Shown here piece after piece: positions 8,088-16,786 of a DNA stretch of 64,000 nucleotides. The first letter of the stretch is position 1, and every line of letters starts with the position of its first letter. The stretch is from Aquipseudomonas alcaligenes (lineage in GTDB: Bacteria > Pseudomonadota > Gammaproteobacteria > Pseudomonadales > Pseudomonadaceae). The position numbers and the translations under genes are program-made. The DNA is taken from NCBI RefSeq assembly GCF_003205495.1, contig NZ_QJRX01000011.1:1-64000 (forward strand), written 5' to 3'. Under the pieces are notes generated by a model. That model saw only the letters and a program-made list of their open reading frames with translations, had not been told where the DNA came from and ran no database searches.

Positions 8088-8723
8088 TCAGGACTCCGGG
8101 GCGCCGACGGCGCGCAGGCAGAAGGTGATCAGGGTTTGACTGACGCCGGCCAGGTCCGCCGCCGGCTGGCCGGCGTCGCGGGCCGCGCGGGCCGCCGGCG
8201 AGAGCGGGCCGACCAGGGCCTCGGCGATGGCGCCGACCAGGCAGGCGGCCACCAGGTTGACCTGCTCGACGCGGAATTCGCCGGCGCGCACGCCCTCTTC
8301 GAGCAGCTCGACGAACAGCTCGGCGTAGGCCTCGCGGAACAGCAGGCGCTGCTCGTCCACTTCCGGGTCGACCGGCTCGGCGATCAGGGCGAAGGCCAGG
8401 CGCCGACTGTGCCAGGCACGCGCGGCGAACTGCTCGAGGCCGGCGGCCAGGCGCCGGGCAGGGCGGCCGGGCGCACGCAGAATCGCGGCCAGGGCGTCCA
8501 CCTCGATGCGGCAGGCGTTGCTGAAGACTTCCGCGGCCAGCTCACCCTTGCCGCTGAAGTGGCGGTACAGGCTGCCGGTGGCGATGCCCACATCCTCGGC
8601 CAGGGCCTGCATGGTCAGGCTGGCGAAGCCGCCCTCGGCGACCCGCGCATGGGCGCAGGCAAGGATGCGTTCGCGCAGTTCCTGGGCGCGATCGAGGCGT
8701 TCGGGGGTGGTGCGATAGGCCAT
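8088..8723 (-). CDS. TetR-family transcriptional regulator
   Basis: A 211-residue repressor. The N-terminal helix-turn-helix (about residues 15-62) reads ILACAHARVAEGGFASLTMQALAEDVGIATGSLYRHFSGKGELAAEVF, typical of TetR. The C-terminal helical domain should bind the inducer, perhaps an acyl-CoA because the partner gene is an acyl-CoA dehydrogenase. The ATG at 8723 has an AGGGA site upstream. It is transcribed with the AidB-like gene. A nested set of palindromes just upstream is its likely own operator. Confidence 0.92.
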   Translation of the reverse strand: MAYRTTPERLDRAQELRERILACAHARVAEGGFASLTMQALAEDVGIATGSLYRHFSGKGELAAEVFSNACRIEVDALAAILRAPGRPARRLAAGLEQFAARAWHSRRLAFALIAEPVDPEVDEQRLLFREAYAELFVELLEEGVRAGEFRVEQVNLVAACLVGAIAEALVGPLSPAARAARDAGQPAADLAGVSQTLITFCLRAVGAPES

Positions 8724-8753
8724 GAGCTGGATCCCTGTTCATGAGTCCATCTC

Positions 8754-8782
8754 AGTGAATCACGATTCACTTCTTCAGTGAA
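8754..8782. promoter_or_regulatory. Probable TetR operator
   Basis: AGTGAATC (8754-8761), AC, GATTCACT (8764-8771) is a perfect 8-bp inverted repeat. A second, overlapping repeat TTCACT (8766-8771), TCTTC, AGTGAA (8777-8782) follows. Half-site AGTGAA thus occurs three times in alternating orientation, 31 bases upstream of the tetR start, as expected for autoregulation by a TetR dimer pair. Confidence 0.75.
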
Positions 8783-8837
8783 GCGGACGATCCGGCCAAA
8801 TCGCGGCCGAATCATTGCCTTTCGACAGACCGGCGCC

Positions 8838-11225
8838 TCAGTGGCTGGCCGGCTGGCACAGCACCCAGTCGTGCAGCAGGGTCTGCAGCTCGAGGAACTT
8901 CACCGGCTTGGCCAGGTAGTCGCTCATGCCGGCGGCCAGGCAGCGCTCGCGGTCGCCGCTGTGGCTGTGGGCGGTGATGGCCAGCACCGGCAGATCGGCG
9001 CAGCCGGGCAGGTGGCGCAGCGCGCGGCAGGTGGCGAAGCCGTCCATTACCGGCATCTGGCAGTCCAGCAGCACCGCGTCGATCGGCTCGCCACGCAGCA
9101 TCTCCAGGGCCTCGGCACCGTTGTCGGCGGTACGCACCCGGTAGCCGAGCTTGAGCAGCATGCCGCGGGTGACCAGCTGGTTGATCGCGTTGTCCTCGAC
9201 GATCAGCACGGTGCACTGTTCCGGCCGGCGCTGCGGCACCCCACCGATGCGCCGCGGGCTGAGCGGCGTGGCCTGGCGCTGGGCCGGCAGGCTGAGCTGC
9301 AGGGTGACGGCGAAGGCGCTGCCCTGCCCTGGCTGCGACTGGTGCTGCAGGCTGCCGCCGAGCAGCTCGACCAGCTGCCGGCAGATCGCCAGGCCGATGC
9401 CCAGGCCGCCGTACTGGCGGGTCATGGAGCCGTCCAGCTGGCGGAAGCGCTGGTACAGCTTGCCGCCCTCGGGGGTGACGAAGCCGATGCCGCTGTCCAG
9501 CACCTCGATGCGCAGCGGCATGCTGCCGGCCAGCGGCCCGGCGGCGGCCACGCGCAGCACCACGCGACCCTGGTGGGTGAACTTGATGGCGTTGTCGAGC
9601 AGGTAGCCCAGCGCCTGCGCCAGTTTGGCGGCGTCGCCCTCGAGGGTGTCGGGCAGGCTGTCCTCCAGCTCGACGACGAACTCCAGGCCCTTGTCGGTGG
9701 CGCGCGGGCAGTACTGCGCGCGCAGGCCGTCGACCAGGCCGCGCAGGCTGAACGGCTCGCGCCGCGGGTACAGCTTGCCGGCCTGCAGCTCGGTGAGGGC
9801 GAGGATGTCGTTGACCATGCGCATCATGTCGCGCGCCGAGGCGGCGGCGGTCTTCTGGTACTGCTCCAGCTCGACGTCCATCTTCACCGTCTGCATCAGC
9901 TCCAGGGAGCCGATCACCCCGTTCATCGGCGTGCGCAGCTCGTGGGTGACGGTGGCGAGGAACTCGTCCTTGAGCCGGTTGCTGTCGGCCAGCTCGCGGT
10001 TCAGCGCCTCCAGCTCGCGACCGGCCTGCTGCAGGATGCGCGTGCGCTCTTCCTTCATCGCGTTGATGCGGTCGGCCAGGGCCAGCGACAGCAGGCCGAC
10101 CTCCAGCGCCGAACCGAACTGGCTGGCGTACATGGTGAAGAAGCTATAGGGCAGGTAGCCCAGCACCATCAGGGTGTTGATCACCCCGCCGACCAGGAAG
10201 GCGGTCCAGGCGAAGATGAAGTAGCGCGCCACGCGCATGCCGCGCAGCCAGGCCAGCACGCCGGCGCTGAAGATCACCACGGTGAAGGCCAGCGCCAGGG
10301 AAGTGGCCAGGCGCAGGGCGGTGGCGTAGCTGCTGGTCAGGGCCAGCAGCATCACCAGCGCGCCGAGCGCCATCAGCACGAGCAGGGCGCGGTCGACCCA
10401 GGGGCTGTGCTCGCCGGTGTGCAGGAAGCTGCGCGCGAACTGGCAGCCGAACAGCGCCGCCGAGCCGATCAGGAAGGGCGTGGAGGCATTGGCCCACCAG
10501 GGGTCGTCGGGCCAGAAGTACTGGATGCCGGCGCCGTTGACCGACACCTGGTACAGGCCGAAGGAGGCGATGTAGAGGATGTAGTAGAGGTAGCTGGTGT
10601 CGCGGACGCTTAGGTAGATGAACAGGTTGTAGATCAGCATCACCAGCAGCACGCCGTAGATGATGCCGAGCACGTAGATGCGCGTCGGCTGCGCCTCGAT
10701 GAAGGCCTCCGGCGCCCACAGCCCCAGTGGCATCTGCATCGAGCCCTGGCTCTGCGCGCGCAGGTAGATGCGCTGGCTCTGCCCCGGCGGCAGTTCCAGG
10801 TTGAACAGGTAGTTGTTCTGCTTGATCTGCCGGCTGGAGAAGGGCAAGGCGTCGCCGGTACGGCCGGCCAGGCGGTAGCCGCCGGCGCCATCCGGCAGGT
10901 ACAGCTCCAGGTGGTCGAGTGGCGGATAGGCCAGCTCCAGCAGCCAGTGCTTGTGCTCGTCGAGCTGCCGGGGCTTGTACAGCAAGTCGACCCGCAGCCA
11001 GAACACCGAGCGCGAGTAGCCGGCGTTGAGCACCGGCTTGCCGTTGGTACGGAAGCTGCCGTCCAGCGCCGCCGAGCTGACCTGGTCGATGGTCGCATCA
11101 CCGCGCACGTCCTCGAACACCTGCATGTGCGGGCCGAGCGGCAGGTAGCCGGCATGCTCGTCGAATTCGACGGCGCGGGCCAGCCAGGAAAGACTGAACA
11201 GAACAACAAAGACTAGGAAACGCAT
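8838..11225 (-). CDS. ladS: Hybrid sensor histidine kinase LadS
   Basis: A 795-residue inner-membrane kinase. After a signal peptide (MRFLVFVVLFSLSWLARAVE) comes a periplasmic 7TMR-DISM extracellular domain (about 30-180), seven hydrophobic helices (about 190-395), a HisKA domain with VTHELRTPMNGV (phospho-acceptor His428), an ATPase domain (LLDNAIKFTHQGR, GGLGIGLAICRQLV) and a C-terminal receiver with phospho-acceptor Asp721 in VLLDCQMPVMDG. This order and length match LadS of P. aeruginosa, which signals to GacS and raises the small RNAs that free biofilm genes from RsmA, partly in response to calcium. The position next to thiD-thiE-hemL also matches. It has no C-terminal Hpt domain, so phosphotransfer must use a partner. 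Confidence 0.92.
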   Translation of the reverse strand: MRFLVFVVLFSLSWLARAVEFDEHAGYLPLGPHMQVFEDVRGDATIDQVSSAALDGSFRTNGKPVLNAGYSRSVFWLRVDLLYKPRQLDEHKHWLLELAYPPLDHLELYLPDGAGGYRLAGRTGDALPFSSRQIKQNNYLFNLELPPGQSQRIYLRAQSQGSMQMPLGLWAPEAFIEAQPTRIYVLGIIYGVLLVMLIYNLFIYLSVRDTSYLYYILYIASFGLYQVSVNGAGIQYFWPDDPWWANASTPFLIGSAALFGCQFARSFLHTGEHSPWVDRALLVLMALGALVMLLALTSSYATALRLATSLALAFTVVIFSAGVLAWLRGMRVARYFIFAWTAFLVGGVINTLMVLGYLPYSFFTMYASQFGSALEVGLLSLALADRINAMKEERTRILQQAGRELEALNRELADSNRLKDEFLATVTHELRTPMNGVIGSLELMQTVKMDVELEQYQKTAAASARDMMRMVNDILALTELQAGKLYPRREPFSLRGLVDGLRAQYCPRATDKGLEFVVELEDSLPDTLEGDAAKLAQALGYLLDNAIKFTHQGRVVLRVAAAGPLAGSMPLRIEVLDSGIGFVTPEGGKLYQRFRQLDGSMTRQYGGLGIGLAICRQLVELLGGSLQHQSQPGQGSAFAVTLQLSLPAQRQATPLSPRRIGGVPQRRPEQCTVLIVEDNAINQLVTRGMLLKLGYRVRTADNGAEALEMLRGEPIDAVLLDCQMPVMDGFATCRALRHLPGCADLPVLAITAHSHSGDRERCLAAGMSDYLAKPVKFLELQTLLHDWVLCQPASH

Positions 11226-11379
11226 GCAGGCCCGCCCGAATTCGTGCGCAGCCGTCCGGGAGCCCTCATCTCCCACGGGGACGGCGCACAGAATCCTTCT
11301 GTATTTGGTATGCCGGCACTCTATCACAGGGGCTTGCGGAAAAATCCGGCCGCCCGGACAAGTTGTCGCGCCCCGGCAA

Positions 11380-11409
11380 TTGGGTGGTCCGGCCGCCAGG
11401 TGGTAAGCT
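11380..11409 (+). promoter_or_regulatory. Possible promoter of thiD-thiE-hemL
   Basis: TTGGGT (11380-11385), 18 bases, and an extended -10 TGGTAAGCT with TAAGCT at 11404-11409. The predicted transcript start falls within a few bases of the thiD ATG at 11418. No Shine-Dalgarno site precedes that ATG, so leaderless translation is possible. No thiamine-pyrophosphate riboswitch element was seen in 11226-11417. Confidence 0.35.
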
Positions 11410-11417
11410 CGCCGGCC

Positions 11418-12215
11418 ATGAACAGACACAACTCCCGCCCCGTCGTCCTCTGCCTGTCCGGTCATGATCCCTCCGGGGGTGCCGGCCTGCAGGCGGACAT
11501 CGAAGCCCTGCTCGCCCAGGGCTGCCACGCCGCCCCGGCGGTCACCGCGCTGACCGTGCAGGACACAGTCAACGTCAGCGACTTCCGCGTGCTCGACCGC
11601 GACTGGGTGCTGGCCCAGGCCCGCGCCATCATCGCCGACCTACCGGTGGCCGCCGTCAAGCTGGGCATGCTCGGCTCGGTCGAAATGGTCGATACCGTGG
11701 TCGAGATCATGCAGGCGCTGCCTGGCGTGCCGCTGGTCTGCGACCCGGTGCTGCGCGCCGGCGGCGGCGGCTCGCTGGGCAAGGACGACGTCGGCTACGC
11801 CATGCGCGAGCGCCTGCTGCCGATCGCTGCCGTGGCCACACCCAACCTGCCGGAAGCGCGCATCCTCGCCGAGCTGCCCGAGGGCACGGCGGACGAATGC
11901 GCGGCGAAGCTCTCGGCCTACTGCCAGCACCTGCTGATCACCGGCGGCCACGGCGATGAGGCCGAGGTGCACAACCGCCTCTACGTGCGCGGCGGCGACT
12001 GCCACACCTTCACCTGCGCCCGCCTGCCAGGCAGCTACCACGGCTCCGGCTGCACCCTGGCCAGCACCCTGGCCGGCCGCCTGGCCCTGGGCGAGGAAGT
12101 GGTCAGCGCCGTGCGCAGCGCCCTCGACTACACCTGGCGCACCCTGCGCGACGCCGAACAGCCCGGCCACGGCCAGTTCGTGCCGCGCCGCCTGCCGCTG
12201 GACTTCTGCTCGTGA
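11418..12215 (+). CDS. thiD: Hydroxymethylpyrimidine/phosphomethylpyrimidine kinase
   Basis: Phosphorylates HMP and then HMP-phosphate to give HMP-pyrophosphate for thiamine synthesis. The product is 265 residues, of the ribokinase-like fold. Visible motifs are CLSGHDPSGGAGLQADIEAL near the N-terminus, VCDPVLRAGGG, TPNLPEA and the anion-hole end motif GSYHGSGCTLASTLAG. ATG 11418 is chosen over the upstream extension because the family begins here. Its stop overlaps the thiE start (GTGA), so the two enzymes that meet in the pathway are translationally coupled. Confidence 0.95.
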   Translation: MNRHNSRPVVLCLSGHDPSGGAGLQADIEALLAQGCHAAPAVTALTVQDTVNVSDFRVLDRDWVLAQARAIIADLPVAAVKLGMLGSVEMVDTVVEIMQALPGVPLVCDPVLRAGGGGSLGKDDVGYAMRERLLPIAAVATPNLPEARILAELPEGTADECAAKLSAYCQHLLITGGHGDEAEVHNRLYVRGGDCHTFTCARLPGSYHGSGCTLASTLAGRLALGEEVVSAVRSALDYTWRTLRDAEQPGHGQFVPRRLPLDFCS

Positions 12216-12847
12216 GTGGCCCGTTGCGCGGCCTCTACGCCATCACCGACAGCCAGCTGCTGGCCGAGGGTCGCCTGCTGCCCTATGTGGAAGCGGCCCT
12301 GAAAGGCGGCGCGCGCCTGCTGCAGTACCGCGACAAGTCCGCCGACCAGGCCCGTCGCCTGCGCGAAGCCTCGGCCCTGGCCGAACTCTGTGCGCGCCAC
12401 GGCGCCGAGCTGATCATCAACGACGACGCCGAACTGGCCGCGCGCCTGGGCGTCGGCCTGCACCTGGGCCAGGGCGACGGCTCGCTGTCCGCCGCCCGCG
12501 CCCTGCTCGGGCGCAAGGCGATCATCGGCGCCACCTGCCACGCCAGCCTGCAGCTGGCCGAGCAGGCCGCCGGCGAAGGCGCCAGCTACATCGCCTTCGG
12601 CCGCTTCTTCACCTCGCAGACCAAGCCCGGCGCGCCGAGCGCCACGCCTGAACTGCTGGAGCAGGCGCGCGCGCGCTTCGCCCTGCCGATTACCGCCATC
12701 GGCGGCGTCGGCCTGGACAACGGCGCCGGGCTGATCAGCCGTGGCGCCGACCTGCTGGCAGTAGTCCATGCCCTGTTCTCCGCGCCCTCCGCCACCGAGG
12801 TGGAGGCCCGCGCGCGTGCCTTCGGCGCGCTGTTCACTGCTTCCTGA
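12212..12847 (+). CDS. thiE: Thiamine-phosphate synthase
   Basis: Joins HMP-pyrophosphate to thiazole phosphate to form thiamine phosphate. It has 211 residues and a TIM-barrel fold. Motifs include LLQYRDKSADQARRL, LIINDDAELAARLGVGLHLGQGD, GATCHASLQLAEQA, SYIAFGRFFTSQTKPGA and ITAIGGVGLDNGAGLISRGADLLAVV. It starts at GTG 12212, overlapping the thiD stop by four bases. The hemL gene follows after 28 bases, so thiD-thiE-hemL is one operon. Confidence 0.95.
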   Translation: MSGPLRGLYAITDSQLLAEGRLLPYVEAALKGGARLLQYRDKSADQARRLREASALAELCARHGAELIINDDAELAARLGVGLHLGQGDGSLSAARALLGRKAIIGATCHASLQLAEQAAGEGASYIAFGRFFTSQTKPGAPSATPELLEQARARFALPITAIGGVGLDNGAGLISRGADLLAVVHALFSAPSATEVEARARAFGALFTAS

Positions 12848-12875
12848 TTCGAGCCCCTTTAGAAAGAGAGCCGCC

Positions 12876-14159
12876 ATGTCCCGTTCCGAAGTCCTGTTCG
12901 CCAACGCCCAGAAACACATCCCCGGCGGCGTCAACTCGCCGGTGCGCGCCTTCCGCAGCGTCGGTGGCACCCCGCTGTTCTTCAAGCACGCCGAAGGCGC
13001 CTATGTGATCGACGAGGACGACAAGCGCTACGTCGACTACGTCGGCTCCTGGGGCCCGATGATCCTCGGCCACGCCCACCCGCAGGTGCTGGACGCGGTG
13101 CGCAAGCAGCTGGAACACGGCCTGTCCTATGGCGCGCCGACCGCGCTGGAAGTGGAGATGGCCGACCTGGTCTGCGCCATCGTGCCGTCCATGGAGCTGG
13201 TGCGCATGGTCAGCTCCGGCACCGAGGCGACCATGAGCGCCATCCGCCTGGCCCGCGGCTACACCGGCCGCGACGCCATCATCAAGTTCGAAGGCTGCTA
13301 CCACGGCCACTCCGACAGCCTGCTGGTCAAGGCCGGCTCCGGCCTGCTGACCCAGGGCGTGCCCAGCTCGGCCGGTGTGCCGGCGGACTTCGCCAAGCAC
13401 ACCCTGACCCTGCCCTACAACGACATCGCTGCCGTCGAGAAGACCCTCGCCGAAGTCGGTTCGACCGTCGCCTGCATCATCGTCGAGCCGGTGGCCGGCA
13501 ACATGAACTGCGTGCCGCCGGCACCGGGTTTCCTCGAAGGCCTGCGCGAGCAGTGCGACAAGCACGGCGTGGTGCTGATCTTCGACGAGGTGATGACCGG
13601 CTTCCGCGTCGCCCTCGGCGGCGCCCAGGCGCACTACGGCGTCACCCCGGACCTGTCGACCTTCGGCAAGATCGTCGGCGGCGGCATGCCGGTCGGCTGC
13701 TTCGGCGGCAAGCGCGCGATCATGGAGTGCATCGCCCCGCTAGGCCCGGTCTACCAGGCCGGTACCCTGTCCGGTAACCCGCTGGCCATGGCCGCCGGCC
13801 TGACCACCCTCAAGCTGATCAGCCGCCCGGGCTTCCACGCCGAGCTGTCCGACTTCACCAGCCGCATGCTGGCCGGCCTGCAGGAGCGCGCCGATGCCGC
13901 CGGCATCCCCTTCGTCACCACCCAGGCTGGCGCCATGTTCGGCCTGTACTTCAGCGGAGCCGACGACATCGTCACCTTCAATGATGTGATGGCCAGCGAC
14001 GCGGCACGCTTCAACCAGTTCTTCCACCTGATGCTGGAAGGCGGCGTCTACCTGGCGCCGAGCGCCTTCGAGGCCGGCTTCACCTCCATCGCCCACGGCG
14101 ACAAGGAACTGGAGATCACCTTCGCCGCCGCCGAGCGCGCCTTCGCCAGGCTCAAGTGA
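12876..14159 (+). CDS. hemL: Glutamate-1-semialdehyde 2,1-aminomutase
   Basis: PLP enzyme that converts glutamate-1-semialdehyde to 5-aminolevulinate, the first committed tetrapyrrole precursor; it supplies both haem and cobalamin. The product is 427 residues. The PLP lysine is Lys265 in TFGKIVGGGMPVG. Other marks are IPGGVNSPVRAF at the N-terminus, SSGTEATMSAIRLAR, and GTLSGNPLAMAAG. An AGAAAGAGAG stretch supplies the ribosome site for ATG 12876. It is the third gene of the thiD operon. Confidence 0.96.
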   Translation: MSRSEVLFANAQKHIPGGVNSPVRAFRSVGGTPLFFKHAEGAYVIDEDDKRYVDYVGSWGPMILGHAHPQVLDAVRKQLEHGLSYGAPTALEVEMADLVCAIVPSMELVRMVSSGTEATMSAIRLARGYTGRDAIIKFEGCYHGHSDSLLVKAGSGLLTQGVPSSAGVPADFAKHTLTLPYNDIAAVEKTLAEVGSTVACIIVEPVAGNMNCVPPAPGFLEGLREQCDKHGVVLIFDEVMTGFRVALGGAQAHYGVTPDLSTFGKIVGGGMPVGCFGGKRAIMECIAPLGPVYQAGTLSGNPLAMAAGLTTLKLISRPGFHAELSDFTSRMLAGLQERADAAGIPFVTTQAGAMFGLYFSGADDIVTFNDVMASDAARFNQFFHLMLEGGVYLAPSAFEAGFTSIAHGDKELEITFAAAERAFARLK

Positions 14160-14197
14160 GGGCCTGGAAGGGCGCTGCGAGAAATCCGGCAAAGACT

Positions 14198-14232
14198 TTG
14201 TAAGGACGCACCGGCTTATCACATAATGTGAT
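14198..14232 (+). promoter_or_regulatory. Promoter with palindrome for the Sel1-repeat gene
   Basis: TTGTAA (14198-14203), 18 bases and CATAAT (14222-14227) form a plausible sigma-70 promoter. The -10 lies inside a perfect palindrome, ATCACATAATGTGAT (14218-14232), so a dimeric repressor could block the promoter. The region is unusually AT-rich for this genome. Confidence 0.45.
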
Positions 14233-14293
14233 GGCCGGCGCATTCAGCCGGCTGGGCATGAGGCCCGACCGTTCGCGAGGCGTTCCGATTTCC

Positions 14294-14902
14294 ATGAGCC
14301 GCACCGGCCGCAACCTGCTCCTCGGTTGCCTGTTGCTTGTTCCCCCCCTGCTGGCCCACGCAGGCGACAACTCGTTGCTGGTGCCGGCCACGGGCCGCTG
14401 CTCGCTGGACAGCGCCGCCGAGGACCTGCCCCAGGCCGTGGCGGCCTGCCAGGAGCAGGCCCGCCAGGGCGATGCCCAGGCCCAGTACGAACTCGGCGAA
14501 TTCTTCTACGACGGCCAGCGCGCCCCGCGCGACCTGCCCCAGGCCCTGCACTGGTTCGAGCAGGCCTCGCTGCAGGGCAACGCCCAGGCCCAGCTGCGCC
14601 TGGGCACCATGTTCTTCCGCGGCGAAGGGGTGCCGGCCAACAACGTGCAGGCCTACATAGTGCTGAAGATGGCGGCGGTGAATGGCTCGGACGAGGCCAT
14701 GGACAGCGCCGACCAGGTCGCCGAGCGCATGCAACGCGAAGAGCTGCAGGCCGCCAGCCAGGTGCTGGGGCAGATCTTCCGCAGCTACCTGCTGGAGCTG
14801 CAGAACATCGACAGCGCCCCGGCCGCGCCCGGCTCGGGCTTCACCCCGGCGCCGGGCAACACCCTTGGCAGCCCGCAGGTGCCGGCCTTCGCGCCGAACT
14901 GA
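14294..14902 (+). CDS. Secreted Sel1-like repeat protein
   Basis: A 202-residue protein starting at ATG 14294. The signal peptide (MSRTGRNLLLGCLLLVPPLLAHAG) directs it to the periplasm. Two Sel1/TPR-like helical repeats are clear: QGDAQAQYELGEFFYDGQRAPRDLPQALHWFEQAS and QGNAQAQLRLGTMFFRGEGVPANNVQAYIVLKMAA. The C-terminal 40 residues are Pro/Gly-rich and look disordered. Such repeats mediate protein contacts, often in envelope assembly or signalling; the partner is unknown. It stands alone between hemL and a convergent DUF1820 gene. Confidence 0.8.
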   Translation: MSRTGRNLLLGCLLLVPPLLAHAGDNSLLVPATGRCSLDSAAEDLPQAVAACQEQARQGDAQAQYELGEFFYDGQRAPRDLPQALHWFEQASLQGNAQAQLRLGTMFFRGEGVPANNVQAYIVLKMAAVNGSDEAMDSADQVAERMQREELQAASQVLGQIFRSYLLELQNIDSAPAAPGSGFTPAPGNTLGSPQVPAFAPN

Positions 14903-14905
14903 GCC

Positions 14906-15229
14906 TCACTTCTCCGGCATCGGCATGGGGAACGGCATCACGTTGCCGCCGCCCCTGGCCTCGCTGATCTTCGGCGTGCCCAGGCGCTCCACCTCGTCGA
15001 TGCGGATGATCGCGTGCATCGGCACGAAGCTGCGCACCACACCCTCGAACTGCGCCTTGAGCTTCTCCTCGCTGGGGTCGACCACCACCTGGGTGCGCTC
15101 GCCGAAGACGAACTCTTCCACCTCCAGGAAGCCCCACAGATCGCTTTGATAGATCTGCTTGGCGTACATCTCGTACACCTGGCCCTGGTTGAGGAAGATC
15201 ACCTTGTAGATGGGTTCGCGCTTGCTCAT
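14906..15229 (-). CDS. DUF1820 family protein
   Basis: A 107-residue soluble protein beginning MSKREPIYKVIFLNQGQVYEMYAKQIYQS. The core matches my memory of the DUF1820 family common in gammaproteobacteria: FLEVEEFVFGERTQVVVDPSEEKLKAQFEGV and RSFVPMHAIIRIDEVERLG. No enzymatic motif is evident and the function is unknown. It is divergent from miaB and convergent with the Sel1 gene, with only 3 bases between the stops. Confidence 0.8.
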   Translation of the reverse strand: MSKREPIYKVIFLNQGQVYEMYAKQIYQSDLWGFLEVEEFVFGERTQVVVDPSEEKLKAQFEGVVRSFVPMHAIIRIDEVERLGTPKISEARGGGNVMPFPMPMPEK

Positions 15230-15320
15230 GGGGGAAGAATAGAGGACGGCTGCAAATCGGGGCGCGCATGTTAGCACAGCCACCGGGCCGGCAAGCCTAG
15301 GAAGCCGGGTGGTCGCCGCC

Positions 15321-15326
15321 TATAAT
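15321..15326 (+). promoter_or_regulatory. -10 element of miaB
   Basis: Consensus TATAAT 35 bases before the miaB ATG. The -35 is poor (TAGGAA at 17 bases). Confidence 0.45.
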
Positions 15327-15360
15327 GCGCGGTTCATCCGAACCACCCCGACGAAGACAG

Positions 15361-16689
15361 ATGGCCAAGAAGCTTTATATCGAGACCCACGGTTGCCAGA
15401 TGAACGAGTACGACAGCTCGCGCATGGTCGACCTGCTGGGCGAACACCAGGCCCTGGAAGTCACGGAGAACCCGGCGGAAGCCGACGTGATCCTCCTCAA
15501 TACCTGCTCGATCCGCGAAAAAGCCCAGGAGAAGGTGTTCTCCCAGCTGGGCCGCTGGCGCGAGCTGAAGCAGGACAACCCCGACCTGGTGATCGGTGTC
15601 GGCGGCTGCGTGGCCAGCCAGGAAGGCGCCGCCATCCGCGACCGCGCGCCCTATGTCGACGTGGTATTCGGCCCGCAGACCCTGCACCGCCTGCCGGAGA
15701 TGATCGACGCCGCGCGCACCACCAGGAAGGCCCAGGTCGACATCAGCTTCCCCGAGATCGAGAAGTTCGACCGCCTGCCCGAGCCGCGCGTCGACGGCCC
15801 CAGCGCCTTCGTCTCGGTGATGGAAGGCTGCAGCAAGTACTGCACCTTCTGCGTGGTGCCCTACACCCGCGGCGAAGAAGTCAGCCGCCCGCTGGCCGAC
15901 GTGCTGCTGGAGATCACCCAGCTCGCCGAGAAAGGCGTCAAGGAAGTCACCCTGCTCGGCCAGAACGTCAACGGCTTCCGCGGCGAGACCCCGGACGGGC
16001 GCATCGCCGACTTTGCCGAACTGCTCTATGCGGTGGCCGCCATCGACGGCATCGAGCGCATCCGCTACACCACCAGCCATCCGCTGGAGTTCTCCGACGC
16101 CATCATCCAGGCCCACGCCGAGATCCCGCAGCTGGTGAAGTTCCTCCACCTGCCGGTACAGTCCGGCTCGGACCGCATCCTGGCAGCGATGAAGCGCAAC
16201 CATACGGCGCTGGAATACAAGTCGCGCATCCGCAAGCTGCGCGCGGCGGTGCCGGACATCTGCATCAGCTCGGACTTCATCGTCGGCTTCCCCGGCGAGA
16301 CCGACAAGGACTTCGAACAGACCATGAAGCTGATCGAGGACGTCGGCTTCGACTTCTCCTTCTCCTTCATCTACAGCTCGCGCCCCGGCACCCCGGCGGC
16401 GGACCTGGTCGACGACACCCCGGAAGAGGTGAAGAAGCAGCGCCTGCAGATCCTCCAGACGCGCATCCACCAACAGGGCTTCGAGATCAGCCGACGGATG
16501 GTCGGCAGCACCCAGCGCATCCTGGTCAGCGACTACTCGAAGAAGGACCCGGGCATGCTCCAGGGCCGTACCGAGAACAACCGCATCGTCAACTTCCGCG
16601 CCAGCAACCCGCGCCTGATCGGCCAGTTCGCCCTGGTGCACATCGACGACGCCCTGCCCCACTCGCTGCGCGGCACCCTTATCGACTAA
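15361..16689 (+). CDS. miaB: tRNA-2-methylthio-N6-dimethylallyladenosine synthase
   Basis: Radical-SAM methylthiotransferase that adds the methylthio group to i6A37 in tRNAs reading UNN codons. It has 442 residues. The N-terminal MTTase domain holds the auxiliary-cluster cysteines in HGCQMNEYDS, LNTCSIREKA and GGCVASQEG. The radical-SAM cluster is EGCSKYCTFCVVPYTRG (CxxxCxxC). A C-terminal TRAM domain covers about 378-442. The ATG at 15361 gives the family start MAKKLYIETHGCQMN; the frame upstream is not homologous. A strong hairpin follows, before phoH. Confidence 0.97.
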   Translation: MAKKLYIETHGCQMNEYDSSRMVDLLGEHQALEVTENPAEADVILLNTCSIREKAQEKVFSQLGRWRELKQDNPDLVIGVGGCVASQEGAAIRDRAPYVDVVFGPQTLHRLPEMIDAARTTRKAQVDISFPEIEKFDRLPEPRVDGPSAFVSVMEGCSKYCTFCVVPYTRGEEVSRPLADVLLEITQLAEKGVKEVTLLGQNVNGFRGETPDGRIADFAELLYAVAAIDGIERIRYTTSHPLEFSDAIIQAHAEIPQLVKFLHLPVQSGSDRILAAMKRNHTALEYKSRIRKLRAAVPDICISSDFIVGFPGETDKDFEQTMKLIEDVGFDFSFSFIYSSRPGTPAADLVDDTPEEVKKQRLQILQTRIHQQGFEISRRMVGSTQRILVSDYSKKDPGMLQGRTENNRIVNFRASNPRLIGQFALVHIDDALPHSLRGTLID

Positions 16690-16704
16690 CGGCTAGCCCG
16701 CGGA

Positions 16705-16736
16705 CAGGCGCCCGAACTTTCGCCCTCGGGCGCCTG
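16705..16736 (+). terminator. Hairpin between miaB and phoH
   Basis: CAGGCGCCCGA (16705-16715) and TCGGGCGCCTG (16726-16736) form a perfect 11-bp stem with a 10-base loop. The sequence after it (GGGTTATCC) has no T run, so termination may be partial and some read-through into phoH is possible. Confidence 0.55.
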
Positions 16737-16786
16737 GGGTTATCCTTCGACCATCATTCCCGCCGCACAGCGGCAACCGGACCACA

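Noticed and set aside
8778..10613. Open plus-strand frame of 611 codons opposite ladS
   Set aside because: Shadow frame; no start signal or domain, rich in Gln/Ala/His.
11226..11417. Thiamine-pyrophosphate riboswitch before thiD
   Set aside because: Conserved TPP elements (CTGAGA and ACCTGA) were not found in the gap.
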